From NCBI GenBank assembly GCA_965250275.1, contig OZ252297.1:4650001-4714000 (forward strand): DNA of 64,000 nt, read 5' to 3'. The notes beneath the pieces were generated by a model that saw nothing but the letters and a program-made list of their open reading frames with translations, made no database searches and was not told the DNA's origin. Both the position numbers and the translations under genes were made by a program. Positions within the stretch are counted from its first letter, which is position 1, and each line of letters opens with the position of its first letter. The stretch is from G965250275 sp965250275 (GTDB lineage: Bacteria; Pseudomonadota; Alphaproteobacteria; Rhodobacterales; Rhodobacteraceae). Shown here piece after piece: positions 26,553 to 35,397 of this stretch.

Positions 26553-28085
26553 ATGCGTGGACCTCACAACATCTGGCGCCTGATCCGGACGGGTGCGACC
26601 CTCGAACGCACTGGCGCAATGCAGGTTGTGCTGGACGCTTTCGATGCGCCGCCTGCCCTGCGGTTTGTCGCACGGGCGCTTGGTGTGCCTTTTAAGTGGC
26701 TGGGATACTCCGGCGATCCCAGCATGCCGCCTGCAACGCGCGCTTTGACTGCGCTTGGTCCCGCCTACATCAAATTCGGTCAGGTTTTGTCCACCCGCCC
26801 CGACGTGGTCGGGGACGAGCTCGCAGCCCAGCTGCGTGTGCTGCAAGACAAACTGCCGCCTTTCCCGACATCTGAGGCGCGCAAAGAAATTGAACGCGAA
26901 CTTGGCGAGCCAGTGGACCAGATTTTCTCTGAGTTCAGCGAAGCCATCGCCGCAGCCTCGATCGCGCAGGTGCACAAGGCCAAGCTGGCCGAGAACGGTC
27001 AGGACGTGGCCGTTAAAGTGCTGCGCCCCGGCATCGAGCGGGCCTTCAGAAAAGACGTAGACGCATTCTATCTGGCCGCGCGAATCGTTGAAATATTCGC
27101 CCCCGGTGCACGCCGGCTGCGCCCGCTGGAGGTGATCGAGCATTTCGACGGCGTGGTGCGCGGCGAATTGGACCTCAGGCTGGAAAGCTCAGCCGCCAGC
27201 GAGTTCGCCGCCAACACGCAGAACGATGAGGGGTTTCAGCTGCCCCCGCTGGTCTGGGCTTATTCTGCGCGCCGCGTGATGACCCTGGGTTGGGCGGATG
27301 GAGTCCCTCTGGGAGACAACGCCGCCATTGACGCGGCCGGTCACGACCGCAGGGTGCTGAGCGAACGGGTCCTCCGACTGTTCCTGTTGCATGCATTGCG
27401 TGACGGGTACTTCCACGCCGATCTGCATCAGGGCAACCTGAAGGTCGCCCCGAACGGAGACATCGTTGCTTATGATTTCGGGATCATGGGTCATATCGAC
27501 GAGTACACCCGACGGGTCTACGCCGAGATCCTGTTTGGTTTTATCCGCAAGGATTACAAACGCGTCGCCGAGGTTCATTTTGAGGCTGGCTACGTGCCGG
27601 CAGACCGGGATGTGGATGAGTTTGCACGCGCCTTGAGAGCGGTAGGGGAGCCGATCTTCGGTATGGATGCGTCCCGCATCTCTATGGGGCGCCTGCTCAG
27701 TTATCTCTTTGAGGTGACCGAGCGTTTCGGCATGGAGACCCGTACGGAACTGATCCTGCTGCAGCGCACCATGGTGGTTGTCGAGGGTGTTGCACGGTCT
27801 CTGAATCCGACGATGAATATCTGGGAAGTCGCCAGCCCTGTTGTCACGGACTACATTCAAAAATCGATCGGCCCGCGCGCTGTGATCAAGGATCTGACCA
27901 GTACCGCCCGCGTGCTTGCGCGCTTCGGCCCGCGCCTTCCCGGATTGGTCGAAGCAGCGCTGATCGCGCAATCGCGCCCAAACGACAACAAGCCCAAATC
28001 CGACCGGCGCCGGATCCTGTTATCGGCGCTGGCCGGTGCGCTGATCGGTGGCGCGGCTGTCGCACTCCTGAGCCACCTGACCTGA
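26553..28085 (+). CDS. ubiB: Ubiquinone biosynthesis accessory kinase-like protein UbiB
   Basis: 510 aa. Atypical kinase/ATPase (ADCK family) needed for ubiquinone synthesis in the membrane. The KxGQ motif (YIKFGQVLSTRPD), the alanine-rich loop AAASIAQVH replacing the glycine loop, HADLHQGN catalytic loop and YDFGIMG metal loop are intact. The C-terminus ends in a membrane hairpin (ALAGALIGGAAVALL), as in the family. Directly downstream of ubiE. Confidence 0.95.
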   Translation: MRGPHNIWRLIRTGATLERTGAMQVVLDAFDAPPALRFVARALGVPFKWLGYSGDPSMPPATRALTALGPAYIKFGQVLSTRPDVVGDELAAQLRVLQDKLPPFPTSEARKEIERELGEPVDQIFSEFSEAIAAASIAQVHKAKLAENGQDVAVKVLRPGIERAFRKDVDAFYLAARIVEIFAPGARRLRPLEVIEHFDGVVRGELDLRLESSAASEFAANTQNDEGFQLPPLVWAYSARRVMTLGWADGVPLGDNAAIDAAGHDRRVLSERVLRLFLLHALRDGYFHADLHQGNLKVAPNGDIVAYDFGIMGHIDEYTRRVYAEILFGFIRKDYKRVAEVHFEAGYVPADRDVDEFARALRAVGEPIFGMDASRISMGRLLSYLFEVTERFGMETRTELILLQRTMVVVEGVARSLNPTMNIWEVASPVVTDYIQKSIGPRAVIKDLTSTARVLARFGPRLPGLVEAALIAQSRPNDNKPKSDRRRILLSALAGALIGGAAVALLSHLT

Positions 28086-28110
28086 TCGCGAATCGTGTTA
28101 GGCTGGCACC

Positions 28111-29124
28111 ATGCCCAAACCTAACCCTCACCGCCCCTTCATCCCGGACCCGGCGCAGATGGAACGTGTGCCCGACATCACCGGGAACACGATCAACGGA
28201 CTTGGTGAACTCGAGTTTCGCAGACCGGGTATGGTGTACTGGGCGCCGGATGCTGACACGATTCCGCACGGAGAGATGCAGAAGTACTTCTACCTGCGCT
28301 CGAACGAAGTGGATGGTTTTGCCCAGGCGCGCGCAAGGCGTCTGGAGATCAATGAGGCGCCTTTGCCAGACGTCGCGGACACGGCAGCACAAATCGCACC
28401 AGAGACCTGGACAGGACTACTGGATCGTTTCGTGGAGGCTGGCGATTGCGAGATGGTTGGGGTGGCCGAAATGGACCCCGATTGGGCTTATGAAGGACAC
28501 GTTGTACCGCAATCCCGGATCATAATGATCGGCGTACAGCACGATTATGACGAGATCAGCGCTGCGCCTGACCCGGTGGCGGGGTTGGAAGTGGTTCGGC
28601 AATACACGCGCGCGGGGGCTGCGGCCAAGAAGATCACCGGGTGGTTGCACGAGCATGGCTGGGACGCGGAGGCCGTGACGGGCCCGCTCACCGGCACAGT
28701 AACCATGATCCCTCCGGCCTTGGCCTGCGGCTTTGGTGAATTGGGAAAACACGGATCGATCATCAACCCTGAGTTAGGAGCATCCTTCCGCCTGTCTGCG
28801 GTGCTAACGGATGCACCCTTCGCACCGACACCAGCCCGGTCATTCGGGATCGACGACTTTTGTCACAGTTGCCGGGTGTGCGAGGATGCGTGCCCTCCCG
28901 AGGCTTTGTTCTCAGAGAAGAAAACCGTGCGCGGCGTCGAAAAATGGTACGTCGATTTCGACAAGTGCATTCCGTTTTTCAATCAGACTCACGGGTGTGC
29001 CATCTGCATTGCAGCCTGCCCGTGGTCGCGGCCTGGCGTCGGTTTGAACCTCGCGGCAAAACTTTCCAAGCGCGCTGAACGCCTCGCAGCAGAAGATGTC
29101 GAAGCCTCGCGTGACGGCGCCTGA
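28111..29124 (+). CDS. Reductive-dehalogenase-like iron-sulfur protein
   Basis: 337 aa. The C-terminal half resembles reductive dehalogenases: GELGKHGSIINPELGASFRLS (about 209-229) corresponds to the RdhA corrin-region strand. Two [4Fe-4S] motifs follow: C251-x2-C254-x2-C257-x3-C261 and C296-x2-C299-x3-C303 (CAICIAACPWSRPG), with Cys286 in addition. No Tat signal and no C-terminal reductase domain, so it is shorter than both respiratory and NADPH-dependent RdhA (450-700 aa). A QueG-type role is excluded by the missing N-terminal domain pattern. Substrate unknown; it follows ubiB by 25 bp. Confidence 0.7.
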   Translation: MPKPNPHRPFIPDPAQMERVPDITGNTINGLGELEFRRPGMVYWAPDADTIPHGEMQKYFYLRSNEVDGFAQARARRLEINEAPLPDVADTAAQIAPETWTGLLDRFVEAGDCEMVGVAEMDPDWAYEGHVVPQSRIIMIGVQHDYDEISAAPDPVAGLEVVRQYTRAGAAAKKITGWLHEHGWDAEAVTGPLTGTVTMIPPALACGFGELGKHGSIINPELGASFRLSAVLTDAPFAPTPARSFGIDDFCHSCRVCEDACPPEALFSEKKTVRGVEKWYVDFDKCIPFFNQTHGCAICIAACPWSRPGVGLNLAAKLSKRAERLAAEDVEASRDGA

Positions 29125-29163
29125 GCGCCGACGAGCACTGCGAACAAGTACCGGTCGAACGGC

Positions 29164-29754
29164 CTACATGATGGTTCTGTCTAGCGCCGGTCCATGGCCT
29201 TTGGAGCTGTGAAACTTTTTGTGGGCCTTTTCCAGCCGAGCATCGACCTTTGCCTCGGAGTACTTCGTGGTGAACTCTTTGGTGAACGTTTTCACGGCCG
29301 CTTTGAATGCTGATTTCTTATCCGGCCCAGAGCCCTTGAACTTCAGCGCGTCAATCTCTGCGCCCATCACCTTGGCTTCTTTGTTGGTGACGTCCACGTG
29401 ACCCTGCTCATGCTTTTCAAGCTTGGCCATGAACCGGTTCCATTCGGCTTTGGCGGCCTTGCTCAGGTTCTTGTCGCTGGCCAGCTTTGGCATCTGGATC
29501 GTGCATTTGTATTCAAGCGTGATTGACTTGTGCCAAAGTTCGGCGTCGAAACCGCCCTTCTTGTTCGGTGTGAAAGCGTGGTCGATCTTCACCGATGATG
29601 GATTGACTGTAACCGGACAGGTGGTCAGCCCTGCAACGTTCTTGCCATGGGCTTTCGGCCCCTTGGCTTCAATGCTCTTCCAGATTTCATCAAGGGTGTC
29701 GCCTTTGACCGTGTAGTTTTTTACGGTCGTGCCAATATGCTTGACCTTATACAT
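29164..29754 (-). CDS. DUF922-type putative metalloprotease, cytosolic
   Basis: 196 aa, lysine-rich. The motif KLEKHEQGHVDVT (HEQGH at about 113-117) is the zinc-site pattern of DUF922 secreted protease-like proteins, preceded by a beta-strand domain with Cys46 and Cys83. Unlike typical members there is no N-terminal signal peptide (MYKVKHIGTTVKN). Peptidase activity is predicted from the motif only. Divergent from the methyltransferase-TPR gene. Confidence 0.65.
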   Translation of the reverse strand: MYKVKHIGTTVKNYTVKGDTLDEIWKSIEAKGPKAHGKNVAGLTTCPVTVNPSSVKIDHAFTPNKKGGFDAELWHKSITLEYKCTIQMPKLASDKNLSKAAKAEWNRFMAKLEKHEQGHVDVTNKEAKVMGAEIDALKFKGSGPDKKSAFKAAVKTFTKEFTTKYSEAKVDARLEKAHKKFHSSKGHGPALDRTIM

Positions 29755-29830
29755 ACCAAAACTTTCATACCGAATTTCTCAATGCCTCGAAATTGTACCG
29801 CAAAATCGCCGAACTGGATAGGACCTAAGC

Positions 29831-31546
29831 ATGCACGATGACGGATCAGGAATCGCTGGCGGGCCATCGCCCGATCGCATGTCTGGTGATTTGCGCCGAG
29901 CGCTGACCGCGCGCCAACGCACGGGCCAGGTGTTGGAGGATTATCGCCCGGTTTATGAGTGCCTCGATTTCCAGCTGTCGCGCCGCTTTTGGAACTTGCG
30001 CGCATCGGATGCCTTCATAGGCGGGGATGTGCCCTATGTGGTAACCAATGACGGGCATCTGGCAGCGAACGGGGTCGAATGCCTTCTGGCCAGTCTTGAT
30101 GCTCAATCCGGCGATAACGAAGAGATCACGGTGCTTGAACTGGGCGCTGGTTCTGGAATTTTTGCCAAGCAGTTCCTGGATCAGATCCAGGACCGTGCGC
30201 CGGACATCTATGCGCGCTTGCGCTACATCGCGACGGACGGATCCGCGGGCATGGTGGAAAACTGGGACGAAACAGGGGTTTTCAGGGACCACTCGGGTCG
30301 GGTCGACGGGCGCGTCGTCAGCTTGCCCGGGCTGGACGAAGCTCTGGCTGACACCCCGCGCATTCACGCGGTGTTTGCCAACTACATTCTGGACAGTTTG
30401 CCCTTCACGTTGCTGGCCCGGTTGGGCCCAGACCTCTGGGAGATGGAGGTTCAAACCGCGCTCGACGCCGACATTGATCCCCTGCGCTACGTCACCTGCG
30501 ACACGCATGCGCTGGCCGAACGGGTCGCGCGCGGTCATGATGATGATCTGGACAGTCTTGTCGATCTGTACCCCGCTTTGGTTCTGGATGCCCGTTACCG
30601 GCAGGTACAGCGCGCTGATCTGGCGCAAGGTGAAACTGTTCCGGACAACCCAGTTAGACCCAACAAGCAGGCCGCACCTTATCTGCACTCGTATGGGGCA
30701 CTCGAAACAATTCGAGAAGTCACCGACAGGCTGGCGCCGGGCGGGTTTCTGGCCATCGCGGATTATGGCTATGACGCAACCATGCCAGAGCAGGACATTT
30801 TCGAGTTCCAGCATTTCGGGGGGTCAGCTGCAATTGGCCTGAACTTTGAGGCCGTAGACCGGGTTTGTGCTGAATGGGAAGATATCGAAGTCGTGCGCCC
30901 CGAGGGAGACAACGGCCAACTCCTCCTGCGCCTGGTGGGGCGCGAGCTGGCGCAGGCCACGCAGCAAAGGTTTCAAGATCTGGCAGGGAAAGCGCACTGG
31001 GACAAACTGACCGACCCGCTGCGCGCCGCTCAGGAACTCACGGGCAACGGGCACCTTGAGGCGGCTCGCTGGAAGTACGAAGAGGCGCTTCGGCTGCAAC
31101 CTCATAACTGGGCGCTGATCGAAGAGGCCGCAGGTTTTCTGACCTATCGACTGGAGGCCTACGACGCCGGGTTGATGATGGCCAAGGCCGGGATCGAAAG
31201 GAACGCGCTCTCTCCAAACCTATGGAACATCGCCGGGGACTGCATGTTTTATACTGATCATCTGGAAGAGGCCGAATCCGCCTATCAACGCGCCAACGCG
31301 GTCAGCCCGCGGGATGTCCGTAGCCTGCTGAATCTCGCTTGGGTTGCCGCAAAGGTGGGTCAGGATGCCGTTGCCCTTGAGTACATCGCGAGGGGCCTGG
31401 CGCTGGACAAAAACGACGCGTTCCGGGACGCTTTGCTGTCCAAGCAAACCCAGATTCTTGAGACGCGGAGTGCACGACAACATCAAGACACCTTGCGTTC
31501 CGTGAACCGCATACGCGGGCATCGTGACCTGCCGACGCGAGACTAA
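29831..31546 (+). CDS. SAM-dependent methyltransferase with C-terminal TPR repeats
   Basis: 571 aa. Residues about 95-360 form a class I methyltransferase: motif I VLELGAGSGIFAKQF, IATDGSAG and NYILDSLPFTLL (about 187-198), reminiscent of the COG1565/NDUFAF7 family of arginine methyltransferases. Residues about 395-560 are tetratricopeptide-like helical repeats (ARWKYEEALRLQPHNW, AESAYQRANAVSPRD, ALEYIARGLALDKND). The combination suggests a methyltransferase recruited to protein partners. An ATG at 29879 is an alternative start. Confidence 0.65.
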   Translation: MHDDGSGIAGGPSPDRMSGDLRRALTARQRTGQVLEDYRPVYECLDFQLSRRFWNLRASDAFIGGDVPYVVTNDGHLAANGVECLLASLDAQSGDNEEITVLELGAGSGIFAKQFLDQIQDRAPDIYARLRYIATDGSAGMVENWDETGVFRDHSGRVDGRVVSLPGLDEALADTPRIHAVFANYILDSLPFTLLARLGPDLWEMEVQTALDADIDPLRYVTCDTHALAERVARGHDDDLDSLVDLYPALVLDARYRQVQRADLAQGETVPDNPVRPNKQAAPYLHSYGALETIREVTDRLAPGGFLAIADYGYDATMPEQDIFEFQHFGGSAAIGLNFEAVDRVCAEWEDIEVVRPEGDNGQLLLRLVGRELAQATQQRFQDLAGKAHWDKLTDPLRAAQELTGNGHLEAARWKYEEALRLQPHNWALIEEAAGFLTYRLEAYDAGLMMAKAGIERNALSPNLWNIAGDCMFYTDHLEEAESAYQRANAVSPRDVRSLLNLAWVAAKVGQDAVALEYIARGLALDKNDAFRDALLSKQTQILETRSARQHQDTLRSVNRIRGHRDLPTRD

Positions 31547-31614
31547 GCGGGCTGCGCGCCACTACGAACCACTTCCCTGCATCCGAAAAACCCGTCAGGA
31601 TTGACGGAACGAGT

Positions 31615-32736
31615 ATGACAGCGCGTGGAGGGCCAAAAATCAGCAGCAGCACGCACAAAGCCGGCTGGAAATCCTATTGGTCCTGGGCCTTTCCGGCCGC
31701 AGGACTCCTGTTTCTTGCGCTCAAGTATACGCACACAATCGAGATCGCCGGCCTCGGAACAACGCTGCTGTCTATCGTTTTGCTCGGGGGCAGCATCTTT
31801 TCCGCCGTGCACCATGCGGAGATCATTGCGCGCCGCGTCGGAGAGCCGTTTGGGTCGATTGTGCTGGCTGGCTCCGTCACCGTCATCGAAGTCGCCCTGA
31901 TCGTGTCCATTATGCTCACCGCGCCGGACGGTGGCGCCACGGTCGCCCGCGATACGGTGTTTGCTGCCATCATGATCGCAATGAATGGGATCATCGGATT
32001 GTGTTTGCTGGTTGGTGGGGCACGTCACTATGAACAGGGTTTCAAGATTCAGGGCACCGGTGCGGGCCTGGGCGTGATTGGCACGCTGGCGACGTTGGTC
32101 CTGATCCTGCCGAATTACACGTTGGCGGTCCCCGGACCGATCTATGCTGATCCGCAACTGATTTTCGTTGCCGTGGTGTCGCTCAGCCTCTACCTCCTGT
32201 TCCTTTTTGTGCAAACTGTCAGGCATCGCGACTTCTTTCTTGATGTGGCCGCACCCGACGTTCAGCACGCCCGGCCCACCGTGAAAGCGACACTTCTGAG
32301 CCTCGTGTTTTTGGTAATGTCGCTGACCGGCGTGGTCCTACTGGCCAAAACGCTCTCACCCATTATCGAGCGTGCCGTCGACTCTGCGGGTTTGCCCCCC
32401 GCCTTTGTCGGCGTTGTCATCGCGTCGGTGGTGCTTTTGCCGGAAGGACTGTCAGCACTCCGGGCGGCCCGAGCCAATCGGCTTCAGACCAGTCTGAACC
32501 TGTCCCTTGGGTCTGCGCTCGCAACCATCGGGCTGACGATCCCCGTCGTCGCAGTGGTCTCACTCACCATCAACATTCCGCTTGCGCTGGGCCTGCGGCC
32601 AGAACACATCGTCTTACTGGTCTTAACGCTCTTCATGAGCACGCTGACATTGGCCACCGGGCGCACAACGGTACTGCAGGGTGGAGTTCACCTTGTCATA
32701 TTTGGGGCGTTTATGGTGATCGCCGCCGTTCCGTAA
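31615..32736 (+). CDS. chaA: Calcium/proton antiporter, ChaA-type
   Basis: 373 aa, CaCA family inner-membrane exchanger with about 11 helices. The first alpha-repeat reads GEPFGSIVLAGSVTVIEVAL, the ChaA/CAX signature with two acidic residues; the second repeat reads LPEGLSALRAARANRLQTS followed by LGSALATIGLT. It exports Ca2+ (or Na+/K+) in exchange for H+. Downstream of the methyltransferase by 68 bp; may be separate. Confidence 0.88.
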   Translation: MTARGGPKISSSTHKAGWKSYWSWAFPAAGLLFLALKYTHTIEIAGLGTTLLSIVLLGGSIFSAVHHAEIIARRVGEPFGSIVLAGSVTVIEVALIVSIMLTAPDGGATVARDTVFAAIMIAMNGIIGLCLLVGGARHYEQGFKIQGTGAGLGVIGTLATLVLILPNYTLAVPGPIYADPQLIFVAVVSLSLYLLFLFVQTVRHRDFFLDVAAPDVQHARPTVKATLLSLVFLVMSLTGVVLLAKTLSPIIERAVDSAGLPPAFVGVVIASVVLLPEGLSALRAARANRLQTSLNLSLGSALATIGLTIPVVAVVSLTINIPLALGLRPEHIVLLVLTLFMSTLTLATGRTTVLQGGVHLVIFGAFMVIAAVP

Positions 32737-32908
32737 CCTGATCTGCGCTGTCAATCAGGCCAGAGACAAGCTGACAGCCGGCGGCATCGAAACAAGGCGG
32801 TGATCCGATCGGACTGGGAGACGTTGTTTTTTTGTTGCGCCTTGTGTGAAGCTGGAACTTACCACCATTCTTGCGAAGCCGACCTTCCTGACCCAAAGGA
32901 TTTTTACC

Positions 32909-33748
32909 ATGACCCACCCTGCATTTACGTCTGACTCCGTCGCCGTCGTGACCGGCGGCGCATCCGGCATTGGCCTTGCGGCGGCAACGAAGTTCGCGGG
33001 CATGGGCATGCGTGTGGTCATCGTGGATCGTGCCGAAGATCGGCTCGGCGCTGCTGCGGACGCACTGCGGAGCGCTGGCGCCGCCGATGTCATGGCCGAG
33101 GCGACCGATGTCTCTGATCGCGCAGAGGTCGAGGCGCTCGAACGATCGATTACAGAGCGATTTGGCGGCACAGATATCCTGATGAACAACGCTGGCATCG
33201 GCAGGCGTTCATCCTGTCTGGGCCCACTTGACGCTTGGCAAGCCATGCTCGGTGTGAACCTGTGGGGGGCCGTCAACGGCGCGCAAGTGTTCGCGCCCGG
33301 CATGATCGAGCGGGGTCGCCCCGGCGCCATTGTGAACACCGGGTCGAAACAAGGCATCACGACGCCTCCCGGAAATCCCGGCTACAACGTCTCCAAGGCC
33401 GCGCTCAAAGCATTCACCGAGGCTTTGTCTCACGAACTGCGCAACACGGAAGGATGCCAACTGACGGCACATCTTTTGGTTCCGGGGTTCGTCCATACCG
33501 CCATGATTGGCCTTGACGAAAAACCACCCGCTGCCTGGACGGCCGATCAGACCGCAGACTTTTTCCTGGAGAGCATGAACAGGGGCGACTTCTACATCCT
33601 CTGCCCCGACAATGACGTTTCGCGCACTCTGGACGAGAAACGCATCGCGTGGGCAGTTGGAGACTTGATCGAGAACCGGCCCGCTCTCAGCCGCTGGCAC
33701 CCTGACTACGCCGAGGCGTTTGCCACATTTATCGAGTCAGATCAGTAG
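32909..33748 (+). CDS. Short-chain dehydrogenase/reductase
   Basis: 279 aa, classical SDR. TGGASGIG (cofactor loop), DRAED after strand 2 (acidic residue, NAD preference likely), NNAGIG, and the catalytic Ser/Tyr/Lys in NTGSKQG and YNVSKAAL. ATG 32909 follows AAGGA; an upstream in-frame ATG gives an unconserved extension. Substrate unknown. Confidence 0.88.
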   Translation: MTHPAFTSDSVAVVTGGASGIGLAAATKFAGMGMRVVIVDRAEDRLGAAADALRSAGAADVMAEATDVSDRAEVEALERSITERFGGTDILMNNAGIGRRSSCLGPLDAWQAMLGVNLWGAVNGAQVFAPGMIERGRPGAIVNTGSKQGITTPPGNPGYNVSKAALKAFTEALSHELRNTEGCQLTAHLLVPGFVHTAMIGLDEKPPAAWTADQTADFFLESMNRGDFYILCPDNDVSRTLDEKRIAWAVGDLIENRPALSRWHPDYAEAFATFIESDQ

Positions 33749-33876
33749 TTTCGTTTCACGGCCTTCTCCCTTCCGGGCTTCCTTCGAACTTGCGACCGGT
33801 CCAAATGGTATTGCCAGGTGGACGACGCCCGAATTTGCGTTCCGCTCTGGCACCAATGCCAGCGGTGAGTCTTGGT

Positions 33877-34278
33877 TCAGTCGCTATCCCGTTCCAGCCT
33901 GACGAAAACCAGGGTCCGCCGCTCGCTGCCCTTGTCCTTGATGGTGACGTGATAGACATCCGTTCCGACGACAAGCTCACGCAAGTCATAGCTATCGGGG
34001 TGATTTACACGGGCGTCGGGACCGGACTGATCGCCTTCGCGGCAGCGGGTGATTTCCGCCCACAACCCATCTGAGAATGCAATGGCCTGTTCATCGCGAT
34101 ACTCGAATTCCCAATAGCATGACACGCCTTCGCGCGCTGCAAGGCCGACGAAACGGTCGCATTTCGATCCAGCTGGAGCCGCACCGGTGACATTGATTGT
34201 GTCGAGTACATCGACGCGCTCGCATCCCCCCGCCGAAACAAAGCCCGCAGGACCGAGGAGCGCCGCCGCCAATAACAT
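33877..34278 (-). CDS. Secreted hypothetical protein
   Basis: 133 aa. N-terminal hydrophobic segment MLLAAALLGPAGFVSA is a signal peptide; the mature part has four or more cysteines (GGCERVDV, GSKCDRFVG, VSCYWEFEY, TRCREG) suited to disulfides. ATG 34278 follows AGGTGGGG; a TTG at 34293 overlapping the stop of the preceding small gene (TTGA) is an alternative and would suggest coupling. No family recognised. A long open frame reaches upstream to 34818, but only this part looks like a protein. Confidence 0.5.
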   Translation of the reverse strand: MLLAAALLGPAGFVSAGGCERVDVLDTINVTGAAPAGSKCDRFVGLAAREGVSCYWEFEYRDEQAIAFSDGLWAEITRCREGDQSGPDARVNHPDSYDLRELVVGTDVYHVTIKDKGSERRTLVFVRLERDSD

Positions 34279-34289
34279 CCCCACCTGCT

Positions 34290-34457
34290 TCAAGATTTCT
34301 TTCCGAATTTCGTGACCAACCAGAAGCACACAGCGGCGAGCGCGCCCATCAGAAAGCTGAAGACCAGGTTGGGCACAAACGGCCCCCCCATGCCTGTGAT
34401 CCACCCGACAAAAAAGATCGCTCCAAAAACGACCAGCCCGTAAATCAATGCTTTCAT
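34290..34457 (-). CDS. Small two-helix membrane protein
   Basis: 55 aa. Two hydrophobic helices (LIYGLVVFGAIFFVGWI and LVFSFLMGALAAVCFWLV) and a basic C-terminus (KFGKKS). Its stop abuts the secreted hypothetical gene. No family recognised; the hydrophobic pattern and tight spacing argue it is real. Confidence 0.5.
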   Translation of the reverse strand: MKALIYGLVVFGAIFFVGWITGMGGPFVPNLVFSFLMGALAAVCFWLVTKFGKKS

Positions 34458-34683
34458 AGCCACCTGAAAGATACCGTATTCCGTAGCATTCGTCAGCGGA
34501 CGATAGCATCTTGGGGTGCCGCGAGACAGACCCCGCCACAAGCGTTCTGAACATGACGAAAGATGCTCTTGATCGCTTGGCATTCAAAGACGCTGTGCGC
34601 GCTGAGCCAACAATCCGGAGGTGCGACAATCCCTCCCCCGCTTGGCCTTGCGCGAGGCCAGTCTGAGTGCCATCTATCAGATA

Positions 34684-34770
34684 CCACAGGGGAGCCGCGC
34701 GACGCCGCGGCTGAGATGGGGGCGCAGGCCCACGGACCCTTGAAGCTGATCTGGATAATGCCAGCGTAGC
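34684..34770 (+). promoter_or_regulatory. TPP (thi-box) riboswitch
   Basis: Conserved segments are present in order: ACAGGGGAGCC, GGCTGAGA, GACCCTTGAAGCTGATC and TGGATAATGCCAGCG. These form the thiamine pyrophosphate aptamer. The aptamer end is directly next to the AAGGAGG ribosome site (34771-34777) of the first gene, which indicates translational control by sequestration of the site when TPP is bound. Confidence 0.95.
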
Positions 34771-34784
34771 AAGGAGGACTTCGC

Positions 34785-35393
34785 ATGTTTGCGGGCGCAC
34801 AAGTATCCCTTTATCCAATGACCGATGGCTTTGTGGACGTCATATTGTCGTCCCTGGAGGCTCTGGATCCGTGGCGGGACAGGCTTCGGATCGAGACGGA
34901 TGATATCTCTACCCTTTTGGTTGGCCCGCCCGAGATATTGTTCCCGGCGTTGCGCGACCTCTATGCCGAGGCGGCGTCAACCGGTACGCATGTCGTGCTG
35001 CGTGCCACTCTGTCACGGGGATGTCCGGGCGAACCCGATGATCCGATCTGCCAGACGAATGCACTGGCAAACCCCTCCGAGTCCTTGGCCGATCGGCAGG
35101 AAAGCGCGTTGGCAGCCATTGCCACAGCATCCACATCCGGCCAAATCGCGGATGCCCAGTTTTCGCTCTATGTGATGGGCGCGGGAGATCATATGGCCGA
35201 GATCATGGGCTGTATCGACTTCCTGAAGCAAAGCGGGACCTTTGCCAGATCAAAGAATTTCTGCACACGCCTTGCAGGCGATGCGGGGCCGGTTTTTGCC
35301 ACGCTACAGCAGGCATTTTGCCAGTTTGGCCCGCCTCAAGGCCATGTGACGATTGATCTGACGGTCTCAGCCAACAGCCCAACACAGCGCTGA
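34785..35393 (+). CDS. YkoF-like thiamine/HMP-binding protein
   Basis: 202 aa. Duplicated ~80-residue alpha/beta units, each opening with a similar strand (AQVSLYPM at about 5 and AQFSLYVMG at about 125) and each followed by a helix with hydrophobic pattern, as in YkoF-family proteins that bind the hydroxymethylpyrimidine half of thiamine. First gene under the TPP riboswitch, directly upstream of an ABC importer. Likely helps capture or deliver the precursor; the exact role is inference. Confidence 0.8.
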   Translation: MFAGAQVSLYPMTDGFVDVILSSLEALDPWRDRLRIETDDISTLLVGPPEILFPALRDLYAEAASTGTHVVLRATLSRGCPGEPDDPICQTNALANPSESLADRQESALAAIATASTSGQIADAQFSLYVMGAGDHMAEIMGCIDFLKQSGTFARSKNFCTRLAGDAGPVFATLQQAFCQFGPPQGHVTIDLTVSANSPTQR

Positions 35394-35397
35394 ACCG

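Noticed and set aside
33877..34818. A single long minus-strand open frame of 313 codons
   Set aside because: Only the last 133 residues look like a protein with a signal peptide; the rest overlaps the small membrane gene and the riboswitch.
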